A stretch of DNA of 64,000 nt, taken from the NCBI RefSeq assembly GCF_030317205.1, contig NZ_JASZYB010000001.1:1860001-1924000 (forward strand), written 5' to 3'. The position numbers were made by a program, and so were the translations under genes. This document shows positions 52,703 to 60,279 of this stretch, piece after piece; position 1 is the first letter of the stretch; each line of letters begins with the position of its first letter. The stretch is from Variovorax sp. J2L1-78. GTDB lineage: Bacteria > Pseudomonadota > Gammaproteobacteria > Burkholderiales > Burkholderiaceae_C. Under the pieces are notes generated by a model, which did no database searches, had not been told where the DNA came from, and worked only from the letters and a program-made list of their open reading frames with translations.

Positions 52703-53605
52703 GTGACCACGCCTTCCCTCGCACCCCTTGCCGGCACCCGCGTGCTGAGCCTCGCGCTCAACCTGCCCGGCCCCGCAGCGCTGATGCGCTGCCGCGCCAT
52801 GGGCGCCGAATGCGTCAAGTTCGAGCCGCCTGCAGCGCCCGGGCGTTCGGCCGACCCGATGAGCCTTTACGCACCCGTCGCCTATGCCCAGATGCACGAA
52901 GGCATCGCGCACGTTCAGGGCGACCTCAAGACCGCAGAAGGTCGTGCCCGGCTCGACGCCGAGCTCGCACGGACCGACGTGCTGATCACCTCCTTCCGGC
53001 CCTCTGCGCTCGACAAGCTCGGGCTCGGCTGGGAGGCGCTGCACGCCCGCCATCCGCGCCTGTCGATGGTCGCCATCGTCGGCGCCCCGGGCGACCGCGC
53101 CGAAGAGCCCGGCCACGACCTGACCTACCTGGCCGAGAGCGGCCTGGTCACCGATTGCACGCTGCCGCCCACGCTCTACGCCGACATGGCGGGGTCGCTG
53201 ATGGCGAGCGAGGCCGTGCTGCAGGCGTTGCTGCACCGCGGCATGTACGGCAGCGGCACCCGCATCGAGGTGGCGCTGTCGGCCGCCGCGCACTACCTCG
53301 CGCTGCCGCGCCAATGGGGACTCACCACGCCCGGTGGTTCGGTCGGCGGCGCGCATGCGGGCTACCGCGTGTATCCCTGCCGTGACGGGCGCGTTGCCCT
53401 CGCCGCGCTCGAGCCGCACTTCGCGCAGCGCCTGTGCGCGGCCGTGGGCCTGGGCGCCGAGGCGGGCAACGCCATGTTCCGGTCGTCCACGCATGCCGCG
53501 ATCGCGGCCTTCGTGCAAGGGCGGGACTGCGACGAGATCGAAGCGCTCGCCAGGCAGCACGACCTGCCGCTGCACGTGCTGCGCTACGAGGCCGAACCGG
53601 GGTAA
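52703..53605 (+). CDS. Short CaiB/BaiF class III CoA-transferase family protein
   Basis: 300 residues from GTG 52703, shorter than the usual 380-400. The N-terminal LAGTRVLSLALNLPGPAALMRCRAMGAECVKFEPP and a likely catalytic Asp in TLYADMAGSLMASEAVLQALL are present. The reduced length reflects a trimmed small domain. Substrate unknown; it is far from the catabolic operon and 7 bases after the DUF488 gene. Confidence 0.8.
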   Translation: MTTPSLAPLAGTRVLSLALNLPGPAALMRCRAMGAECVKFEPPAAPGRSADPMSLYAPVAYAQMHEGIAHVQGDLKTAEGRARLDAELARTDVLITSFRPSALDKLGLGWEALHARHPRLSMVAIVGAPGDRAEEPGHDLTYLAESGLVTDCTLPPTLYADMAGSLMASEAVLQALLHRGMYGSGTRIEVALSAAAHYLALPRQWGLTTPGGSVGGAHAGYRVYPCRDGRVALAALEPHFAQRLCAAVGLGAEAGNAMFRSSTHAAIAAFVQGRDCDEIEALARQHDLPLHVLRYEAEPG

Positions 53606-53620
53606 GCCCAAAGTGTCGAA

Positions 53621-53655
53621 CCGTCACAAAACTGTCACATGAGAGTTGCGACAAT
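53621..53655 (+). promoter_or_regulatory. Pho box promoter candidate (PhoB site plus -10)
   Basis: CCGTCACAAAACTGTCACA (53621-53639) matches the E. coli Pho box consensus at 16 of 19 positions. It is a GTCACA-N5-GTCACA direct repeat. A -10-like GACAAT (53650-53655) follows after 10 bases, the canonical spacing in PhoB-activated promoters. It lies 114 bases before the 83-residue gene's start. Confidence 0.75.
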
Positions 53656-53752
53656 CCTTCGATTCCCGGCCGTCGCAAGCGTCGTCATTCAACCGGACAA
53701 ACCCGGAGACCACGGCCCCGGGTCTGCCGCCATCCCCTTTGAAGGATCACTC

Positions 53753-54004
53753 GTGAACGCCATCAAATCTGCCCGCAAATTCATCGTCGCCAACCCTTCG
53801 AGCGAGTCGGCACGCACGCTCGCACAACTCGTGCTCGCGCTCGAATCCGAAACGCAGTTCAACGTCGCCGAGCTCTACAAGCTCGACCTCGAGACCTTCG
53901 ACATCGCCATCGACATCCTCAAGGAATGGCGCATCGACCGCTACTACGCCGGCAAGGCGAAGCTGTTCGACCTGTCGGTGCAGGTGACGGGCCTGCCAAG
54001 CTGA
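53753..54004 (+). CDS. Conserved small protein under a probable Pho promoter
   Basis: 83 residues from GTG 53753, preceded by AAGGA at good spacing. A cytoplasmic, helix-rich protein (SARTLAQLVLALESETQFNVAELYKLDLETFDIAIDILKEWRIDRYY); no signal or membrane segment. The ATG at 53639 overlaps the Pho box and is rejected as start. A strong terminator follows, so this is probably a one-gene phosphate-starvation unit. No family recognised. Confidence 0.72.
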   Translation: MNAIKSARKFIVANPSSESARTLAQLVLALESETQFNVAELYKLDLETFDIAIDILKEWRIDRYYAGKAKLFDLSVQVTGLPS

Positions 54005-54030
54005 GTCGCGCAGCCACCACCACCTTTCGA

Positions 54031-54057
54031 AGAGCCCGCCACCCGGCGGGCTCTTTG
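54031..54057 (+). terminator. Rho-independent terminator
   Basis: AGAGCCCGCC-ACCC-GGCGGGCTCT perfect 10-base stem followed by TTTGCATTT. It sits 27 bases after the 83-residue gene. Confidence 0.85.
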
Positions 54058-54077
54058 CATTTCGGCGCGCGGAGAAA

Positions 54078-54797
54078 ATGTCCGCTCCTTCACTTCCGCC
54101 GTCGCCGATGAAGCGCCAAGGCCAACTCGTCCGATGGGAAAGCACGCGAGGCTTCGGCTTCATCCGCTCGCCCGACATCTCCGCCGATGTGTTCGTGCAC
54201 CTGCGCGATTTCGTCGACCGCGGCGTGGCGCCGCAGGTCGGCATGGCGCTGCGCTTCGAGGAGATCCATGTGGGCGGCAAGGGGCCGCGCGCGGTGGCGG
54301 TCGAGGCGATCGGGGCCACATCCCGCCGCCCGGGCAGCAGCCCGCCGCGAACGATGCCGGCCACAGCCCGCCGCCAGCGCCCCGCGGCACCGGAATCCGG
54401 CCGTCGTCGCGACGCCGCACCTTCTTCGTCGTCCGTCCTGCCCTTCGTCGTGCTGGCTGCCGGCTACGCAGCGCTGGTCGGCTATGGCATCTGGGTGTCG
54501 CGCATTCCAGCGATCGCCGTGGGCGGGCTGTTGCTGCTCAGCCTTCTCACCTTCTTCGTCTACGGCTTCGACAAGCACGCAGCCGAGACCGGGCGCTGGC
54601 GCACACAGGAAAGCACCCTGCACCTGCTCGCGCTGATCGGCGGCTGGCCGGGGGCCTGGTGCGCGCAGCGCCTGTTCCGCCACAAGGTGCGCAAGGCGAG
54701 CTTCATGACGGTCTACTGGGCGACGGCGCTGGCACACATCGCCGCCGTCGCGGCCTGGGTCGGCCGGTTTCTACCGACCGCCCTCATGGCGCTTTGA
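54078..54797 (+). CDS. Cold-shock-domain/DUF1294 membrane fusion protein
   Basis: 239 residues. The N-terminal cold-shock domain (about 11-78) has GQLVRWESTRGFGFIRSP and DVFVHLRDF, the RNP1/RNP2-like nucleic-acid-binding motifs. A basic Ser/Pro/Arg linker follows. The C-terminal DUF1294 membrane part (about 115-239) has segments LPFVVLAAGYAALVGYGIWV and IAVGGLLLLSLLTFFVYGFDKHAA, then RTQESTLHLLALIGGWPGAWCAQRLFRHK. It would tether an RNA- or DNA-binding domain at the inner membrane. ATG 54108 (MKRQG) is an alternative start. Confidence 0.85.
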   Translation: MSAPSLPPSPMKRQGQLVRWESTRGFGFIRSPDISADVFVHLRDFVDRGVAPQVGMALRFEEIHVGGKGPRAVAVEAIGATSRRPGSSPPRTMPATARRQRPAAPESGRRRDAAPSSSSVLPFVVLAAGYAALVGYGIWVSRIPAIAVGGLLLLSLLTFFVYGFDKHAAETGRWRTQESTLHLLALIGGWPGAWCAQRLFRHKVRKASFMTVYWATALAHIAAVAAWVGRFLPTALMAL

Positions 54798-54800
54798 ACT

Positions 54801-56906
54801 TCAACGCGCGGCGGGCACGCGCAGCGCCGACAAGGCCGTGTCGAAGCGAAGCATCCAGAAGCGCGTCGGCCGCTCGAGGTCGCTCCCGCGTGCGATGCGC
54901 GCGCCGACCACGCCGGCCGGGCAGCCCGAGACGATGGCACCGGCCGCATCGACCGTGCAGTCTTCCATGCTGCCCGCCACGGTCTTGCCGTTGGCGTCGA
55001 GCAGGATGGTGCTCACGCCGAAGTCGTTGTCGTTGACCAGCGCGAGCGTGTGGTCGTCGACCAGCGCGAGGCCTTCGGCCTTCTCGGCCAGCCAGCCGAG
55101 CGCGTTGAGGTCCAGCAGTTCGGTCTTGCGCAGCGTGACGACGCCCGCATAGTCGACGCCGTTTGAGGCGGCCTGCGTGATGCTGCTGATCTCCAGGTTC
55201 TGGTCCATGGCGGCGATGTTGGTCGCATCGGCGGGCACCTCGACCAGGAACAGCTTGTTCATGACCTTGCCGTCACTCTTGCGCGCGCCCTGCTCGATCA
55301 CGATGAAGCGGCCGTTGCCCAGGCTCACCAGGTCGCCGAGCTTGGCGTTGCCGGTGCGGTCCTTGTCGTACAGGCTGCCATCGATCGGGTAGGCGTAGAG
55401 CTTCGAGGTCTCCGTCGTCGGGTCGAACTCGAGCCAGCGCGCGAACTTCGCAATGTGGCGCACGTCGGTGTTCTTGCCGCCCGGTGGCTTCGCCTGGATC
55501 GACTTGCCCACACTGTCGCGCGGATCGATCGGGCTCTGCAGGTAGCCGTGCAGCTTGCCGCTGGCCACATCGAGCGCCAGGCCTTCCATGCCGCGGTTCG
55601 GCCGGCGCAGCGCCAGCACCATCGGCAGGTCGGCCGCGCCGTTGCCGGGGCCATAGCGCTTCTCGACGATGCCCGTGTCGATGGCAATGCGCGCCACGAA
55701 GGGGCCGTACTCGTCGCTGGTCCACAGCACCTTGCGCGCCTTGTCGAGCACCATCGTCTCGGGGTCGAGGCCGTTGGCATCGAAGTTGGCCTTGGTGGCG
55801 TCGAAGACGTACTTGTCGGTCAACGGCGTCTCGCCGGTCGCGCCGACGCCGGTCTGCGGCGGCAGGCCCGTGAGTTTCTTGTCGGCGTTCAGGCGCAGCG
55901 GCGTGCTCGACTGCAGCACCGCGCCGTTCGCACCCACCCGCACCACGCCAAAGCTTGGCGCAAAGGACGGCGCCGGGAACACCTTGCTGATGTTGAGCGT
56001 GCCGGCCGCCGCACCCGGCACCGGTGCGTTCGGGCCGTCGCCGTTCGGACCGCGGTCGGTGATGGCGTAGAACTCCAGCGCGCCGTCGGCCGCCGTGCCC
56101 TTGAAGGCCAGGCCGGAACCGTAGGCCGGCAGGAATCCGTTCGGGAAGTCGGCGCGCGTCTTGGCGTTGTCACCTTCGTACGGGACGTAGTACTTGGCGT
56201 CGGCCTGCAGTTGGTAACGCGAGACTTTCAGCGCCAGCGTGCCGAGCGCGTTGGTCTGCGTGGCCGATTCCTGGATGACCGTATTGAGCTGCGCGGCCAG
56301 CGTGTTCTGGAAGTGTTCGAGTGCCAGGGCGCGGCGGCCTTCATCCACGGTGCGGTTGGCGTAGGTCGCCGGCAAGGCGGCGAGCAGGCCGTTGAGGGCG
56401 GTGTCGAACGACGCGGCAGACGCCGAGAAGTCCAGCGCACCGGCTTTCAGCGCGGCGCGAAGTTCCGCCGTCAGGCGGATGCCGTTCGCCGGGTCGCGGT
56501 CCTCGTCGAAGCTCTGCAATGCGAGCAGCCGGTTGACCACGGCATCGGCCTTCACGTCGGTGCCGGCGGTGAGGGTCAGCGGCGTCACGGTGGCGCCGCA
56601 GGTCGCACTGCCGAGCACCAGCGCGCCGATGCTGAACTGCACGGTCTGGCCCTCTTCGCAGACGAAGTCGCCCTTCGCGCCGGTCTGGGCCTTTGCGCCG
56701 TTGCCAGCCACGTAGTCCAGTCCCTCGACGGCGGCATCGAGGAAGACGCCGTTGACGGTCTTCGCGACGGGCGCTGTGCCGGGGTCGCCACCGCTGCCCG
56801 CAGTGGCGGTTCCTCCGCCATCTCCACCACCGCAGGCCGCGACGAGAAGGGCCGCGGCGATGGACGCCAGCAGAGGCCGTCCCGAGATCGATTGTTGTTG
56901 TGTCAT
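54801..56906 (-). CDS. Phytase-like esterase lipoprotein (esterase-like activity of phytase domain)
   Basis: 701 residues. The lipoprotein signal has lipobox LVAAC (Cys25), then a Gly-rich tether. A region at about 50-230 is beta/alpha and of no known family. The C-terminal propeller (about 250-695) fits the esterase-like activity of phytase family: FYAITDRGPNGDGPNAP, LDPETMVLDKARKVLWTSDEYGPFVARI, NRGMEGLALD. It is likely an outer-membrane or periplasmic phosphoesterase. A Pho-type direct repeat 62 bases upstream supports phosphate-starvation control. Confidence 0.82.
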   Translation of the reverse strand: MTQQQSISGRPLLASIAAALLVAACGGGDGGGTATAGSGGDPGTAPVAKTVNGVFLDAAVEGLDYVAGNGAKAQTGAKGDFVCEEGQTVQFSIGALVLGSATCGATVTPLTLTAGTDVKADAVVNRLLALQSFDEDRDPANGIRLTAELRAALKAGALDFSASAASFDTALNGLLAALPATYANRTVDEGRRALALEHFQNTLAAQLNTVIQESATQTNALGTLALKVSRYQLQADAKYYVPYEGDNAKTRADFPNGFLPAYGSGLAFKGTAADGALEFYAITDRGPNGDGPNAPVPGAAAGTLNISKVFPAPSFAPSFGVVRVGANGAVLQSSTPLRLNADKKLTGLPPQTGVGATGETPLTDKYVFDATKANFDANGLDPETMVLDKARKVLWTSDEYGPFVARIAIDTGIVEKRYGPGNGAADLPMVLALRRPNRGMEGLALDVASGKLHGYLQSPIDPRDSVGKSIQAKPPGGKNTDVRHIAKFARWLEFDPTTETSKLYAYPIDGSLYDKDRTGNAKLGDLVSLGNGRFIVIEQGARKSDGKVMNKLFLVEVPADATNIAAMDQNLEISSITQAASNGVDYAGVVTLRKTELLDLNALGWLAEKAEGLALVDDHTLALVNDNDFGVSTILLDANGKTVAGSMEDCTVDAAGAIVSGCPAGVVGARIARGSDLERPTRFWMLRFDTALSALRVPAAR

Positions 56907-56951
56907 GTGCAGTTCCTGGACAAAGGCGCGGCGCACCCGCGCGACTGCGGG

Positions 56952-56984
56952 GATTAACCCCGAGCCTTGTGACAGGACTGTGAC
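56952..56984 (-). promoter_or_regulatory. Pho box promoter candidate for the phytase-like esterase
   Basis: On the minus strand GTCACA-GTCCT-GTCACA (56984 to 56968) shows the same 11-base-period repeat as the site at 53623. A -10-like GTTAAT follows after about 9-10 bases. The -10 overlaps a GGGG-ATTAA-CCCC palindrome (56949-56961). Confidence 0.6.
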
Positions 56985-57136
56985 GCCCGGAGGGGCAGCG
57001 TCATGGAGAGGCACAGTGTGTTGAGCCCCCAGGATCGGCGTGCGGAGCCTTTCCCGCCATAGCGCCTCTGTGGCATCCTCCGGTCGACGGCAAGCGGCCC
57101 GCAGCAGGTCTTCGCAAGTGACGCAGACCTCGCTTC

Positions 57137-57823
57137 ATGCTTGACCGTTTGACCAACCTATCGACCCATCACAGGATGCTCTTCTTCAACAGGCCCAAGA
57201 AGCGCTCCGTCGAGCACTTGCAGCTGCACCAGTATCTGGCGCTTCTGGACGGAGGAATGGAAGCGCATGAGGCATCGGGTGTCGAGAAGGTGGCTGCTCT
57301 TGCTCTCGCCCGCGATGTCTGGCAATCGCTTGCGCTGGGCGCCTGGGAAGAAATCAACCCTGCCCGTATCGATGCCTGGCGCAACAAGGTGCACGGTCAA
57401 ACTCTTGTTCACATTCCGGCAGGAATCGAAGACTGCTTTCTGGTCGTCGTCTTCAACGAGTCGGCGGCACCACTTGCCTACTTTCTGTTCGATATCGGTT
57501 CCCAGTACACGTCCGCGACCATTTTCTGCCCCGCATTTGGACTTGAGCAAGAGGCCACGGAGACAGACATCCGTCGAGTGGTTCCGCAACTGCCCGCCAG
57601 CTCAGAATCGTTCGTCGTGTTGGCGTTGCGCGGTGGGACTTACATGCAGGTGTACGCCGATGAGCAGGGCTTTCATTTGGAGCATCAACTGGTGACCACT
57701 GGCGCCCACTACCGCTGCACGTCGGTGGTGGGTCCTGAGGATGCGGCTGACACGCTTGTTTCCTACGCGTTTGGCAGCTACGAATGGGCTCGCACCAAGC
57801 GTTGGGAGCGCATGAGCCTTTAG
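57137..57823 (+). CDS. Hypothetical protein in lower-GC accessory patch
   Basis: 228 residues. No signal peptide or clear membrane segment. Mixed alpha/beta with segments DCFLVVVFNESAAPLAYFLFDIG, SSESFVVLALRGGTYMQVYADEQG and VSYAFGSYEWARTKRWERMSL. No family recognised. Its codon use is less GC-biased than the genes to either side. An alternative start is ATG 57176 (MLFFNR). Size and isolation would suit an effector-immunity or cargo gene, but there is no direct evidence. Confidence 0.6.
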   Translation: MLDRLTNLSTHHRMLFFNRPKKRSVEHLQLHQYLALLDGGMEAHEASGVEKVAALALARDVWQSLALGAWEEINPARIDAWRNKVHGQTLVHIPAGIEDCFLVVVFNESAAPLAYFLFDIGSQYTSATIFCPAFGLEQEATETDIRRVVPQLPASSESFVVLALRGGTYMQVYADEQGFHLEHQLVTTGAHYRCTSVVGPEDAADTLVSYAFGSYEWARTKRWERMSL

Positions 57824-57910
57824 AAGTGGCGCCGCTCGGCCAGCAACGGACATTCGAGCGGCTGCACAATTCCGCCAACGCATCCGATTCGAGGAATAGG
57901 AGCAAGCGAC

Positions 57911-58456
57911 ATGAAGGCAGAACAACGCGAAGTGTTCATCGGTACTTTGAAACTGCGCTTCGAACAACACACGCACCGACACCCAGGCGTCGACTGGGCC
58001 GATGTTCATGTGCGCTTGCAAGGCAGCCCGCAGAAGCTGAAGTCGCTCCATGTGATGGAGACGACAGGAGGAGAACCGGATGTCACCGGGGCAGCGGACG
58101 ATGGCGGCACCTACCTCTTCTGCGATTGCGCGGTCGAAAGTCCGCAGGGGCGCAGGAGCCTTTGCTTCGACGCAGAAGCTCTGCATTCCCGGAAACAGAA
58201 CAAGCCGACAGGCAGCGCGATCGACGTGGCTGCCGTCATGGGCATCTCGCTGCTGACGGAGGCGCAATATCGCGCCCTTCAGCAGTTCGGTGAGTTCGAC
58301 TTGAAGACATCCAGCTGGGTGGCAACGCCGCCTGAGGTCCGAAAGCTGGGCGGCGCCCTGTTTTGCGACAGACGGTACGGCAAGGTTTTCGTGTATCACA
58401 ACGGCGCTGAGTCGTACTACGCCGCGCGAGGCTTCAGAGGCTCGATCAGTGTCTGA
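57911..58456 (+). CDS. DUF4256 family protein
   Basis: 181 residues. Strong DUF4256 pattern throughout: LKLRFEQHTHRHPGVDWADV, LHVMETTGGEPDVTG, YLFCDCAVESPQGRRSLCFD, GSAIDVAAVMGISLLTEAQYRALQ, RKLGGALFCDRRYGKVFVYH and a Tyr-rich AESYYAARGFRGS end. Cytoplasmic, function unknown. It has an AGGAG-like site before ATG. It follows the unknown 228-residue gene by 87 bases. Confidence 0.9.
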   Translation: MKAEQREVFIGTLKLRFEQHTHRHPGVDWADVHVRLQGSPQKLKSLHVMETTGGEPDVTGAADDGGTYLFCDCAVESPQGRRSLCFDAEALHSRKQNKPTGSAIDVAAVMGISLLTEAQYRALQQFGEFDLKTSSWVATPPEVRKLGGALFCDRRYGKVFVYHNGAESYYAARGFRGSISV

Positions 58457-58547
58457 GGCGAAGGGCTGGAGACGGCCAGAAGCGGAAGTTGGGGAAAGAG
58501 CTTCGTTCCGGAATAATGGTGGTGTCGCATTCCGTCGGAGACAGCAC

Positions 58548-58575
58548 TTGACATTCGTTCACGGCTTTCGATAAC
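58548..58575 (+). promoter_or_regulatory. Sigma-70-like promoter candidate
   Basis: Consensus -35 TTGACA (58548-58553), 16-base spacer, -10-like GATAAC (58570-58575). It lies in the 287-base gap after the DUF4256 gene and reads toward the TonB-like lipoprotein gene, about 165 bases downstream of it. Nothing else recognisable is in this gap. Confidence 0.45.
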
Positions 58576-58743
58576 TTGTGTCGTTGTCCTATGCCTGTTC
58601 GCTGTCGGAGTACCCGGTGCCGTAGTCGTCGCTCTGGGTCTGTCGACTGTTGTTGAGTTCGCTGGCTCAGCAGTTGCTGGCAACCCGAAAGGACAGGGAG
58701 CAGTAAGCCGGTGTAGGCGACACAAGTGAGGATTCGTACAACA

Positions 58744-59172
58744 ATGAAAACTCAGCACATAAAAGGTTTTGCTATCGCCGCTCTTCTCTGCTGCATGCTC
58801 GGCATGGAAGGTTGCGCGACTGGCGGTGGCGGTGAGTCGGACGCTTGGCCGGCCAAAGTCGTATCTGCAAACCAGTTACGACCGGCCGAACCGCTGCAGC
58901 TGAAGATGCCCCGGCGAAACATGAACGACCCAATGCCCAGCGGTACTGCCGTTCTTCGGTTACATGTGGACGAACGCGGCATCGTGCGCAAGACTCTGCT
59001 TGTCAGTAGCAGTGGAGACGCCGTCTTAGATAGCGCAGCAGCGCGAGCACTTGTCGGTGCCAAGTTCGTTCCGTACCGTGAAGCGGGAGAGGCAGTGGCC
59101 GTGACCACACTGATGCCGATGGGCGTCAAGGCTTCTGCGCAGTGCCGTGGATTGAGCCCTTTGGATTGCTGA
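58744..59172 (+). CDS. TonB C-terminal-like domain lipoprotein
   Basis: 142 residues. Lipoprotein signal with Cys24 (GMEGCATGGGG). The mature part (about 60-140) has the TonB C-terminal fold pattern GTAVLRLHVDERGIVRKTLLVSSSGDAVLDSAAARALVGAKFVPYREAGEAVAV. The membrane anchor of a true TonB is absent. Probably an envelope protein, not an energy transducer. ATG 58744 is chosen because it begins the signal; an earlier GTG at 58726 is possible. Confidence 0.78.
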   Translation: MKTQHIKGFAIAALLCCMLGMEGCATGGGGESDAWPAKVVSANQLRPAEPLQLKMPRRNMNDPMPSGTAVLRLHVDERGIVRKTLLVSSSGDAVLDSAAARALVGAKFVPYREAGEAVAVTTLMPMGVKASAQCRGLSPLDC

Positions 59173-59232
59173 GTACAGGATGAGCCTGTGACCACACGCG
59201 GCCAGGAGCGGACGGTCGGGACCGCCGCCTGA

Positions 59233-59982
59233 ATGAGCTACAACATCCGCATGAACCCCGTCGCATGGCCCGCCCAACGGTCCTCCGAGCACCATGGACT
59301 CGTCGTCATCGAGGGCATCATGGGCTCCGGAAAGTCGACGACCATGAGGTTCGTCGCGAAGACGCTTGAAGAGGCCGGCCGACCGGCACTCGGTGTGCAC
59401 GAGCGCGCTGACCCACATCCTGTCCGAGCGACCGATGAGCTCCAGCACTGGTTCGAACCTTGGCGCGAATCCACGGCTGAACAGCTAGCGAGTCGAGCCA
59501 TTTCAAAGTGGCGCTCGTTTGTTGAGGAGGTTCAACCTGGCACTTCGGTGCCAGTGCTGGACGGCCAGCTCTTCCACGGCGACCTGACAAATCTCTTCTT
59601 GATGGAGGCAGGCTTTGACGAACTCGCGGCCTATTGCGAGAGCTTGGCCCAGCTCATCAGGCCCTTGCGCCCGCTCGTCGTCTACCTGCGGCAGGAGAAC
59701 GTGGAGCTCGCTGTGCGCACCATTTCCGCCGAGCGGGGGGAAGCTTGGGTGCGGTACCAGGTCGACTGGAAGTTGAAGGGGCCGTACGCGGTGCGCCGGA
59801 ATTTGGTCGGTCTCGAGGGCCTCATCACGCTGTACCAAGACTATCGACGCATGACGGACGCGCTGTTCGACCGACTGACGCTGGAAACGATGGTCATCGA
59901 GAACTCGGCGCGCGACTGGGCGCGGTACAACCAGCAGGTCTGCGAACGGCTCGGTCTGGACGGTGCACAAAGCGCCAGTTGA
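59233..59982 (+). CDS. P-loop nucleoside/nucleotide kinase-like protein
   Basis: 249 residues. Walker A at GIMGSGKSTT (about 29-38) directly after a beta strand (GLVVIEG), the thymidylate-kinase/deoxynucleoside-kinase style. Later VPVLDGQLFHGDLT may hold the second acidic motif and LRPLVVYLRQENVE the LID-proximal strand. Substrate unknown. It could modify a nucleotide or a small molecule such as an antibiotic. Stand-alone gene in the lower-GC patch. Confidence 0.7.
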   Translation: MSYNIRMNPVAWPAQRSSEHHGLVVIEGIMGSGKSTTMRFVAKTLEEAGRPALGVHERADPHPVRATDELQHWFEPWRESTAEQLASRAISKWRSFVEEVQPGTSVPVLDGQLFHGDLTNLFLMEAGFDELAAYCESLAQLIRPLRPLVVYLRQENVELAVRTISAERGEAWVRYQVDWKLKGPYAVRRNLVGLEGLITLYQDYRRMTDALFDRLTLETMVIENSARDWARYNQQVCERLGLDGAQSAS

Positions 59983-60279
59983 GGTGCATGTTCAAAGGCA
60001 GAATCCGCTGCATACCGGACACGAGCCACAAAAATTAGAGTGATCTCAATAGCACGAGTGAGGAAGCATTTGACCTCACGGTACGCCCTGGCCGATTGCT
60101 CGGCGGCGCGCGTGCAAGAAGAGCGACAGGGCTGCCTGGTCAGCCAGTTCAGCAAAATCGCGTCTGCGTCATCTGCGGGTCGTAGCGAGAGGCACAGTGC
60201 AAAGAACAATTGCGTTCGCTCGGCAACAAGGTGCTGTGGGGCGCACAGGGCATCGCGCTCGAATTGCTCTGAGCTTCTC
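59983..60279. other. Intergenic region with no recognisable feature
   Basis: 297 bases, base composition lower in GC than the flanking EF-G-like gene. Open frames here show no start context or family match. Possibly remnant DNA at the edge of the accessory patch. Confidence 0.5.

Noticed and set aside
53639..53752. Extended N-terminus of the 83-residue protein from ATG 53639
   Set aside because: This start overlaps the Pho box and the predicted transcription start; the added residues look random and the internal GTG has the better ribosome site.
60040..60279. Possible short gene before the EF-G-like gene
   Set aside because: No ribosome site or family match; the longer frame only continues because it runs antisense through the GTPase gene.
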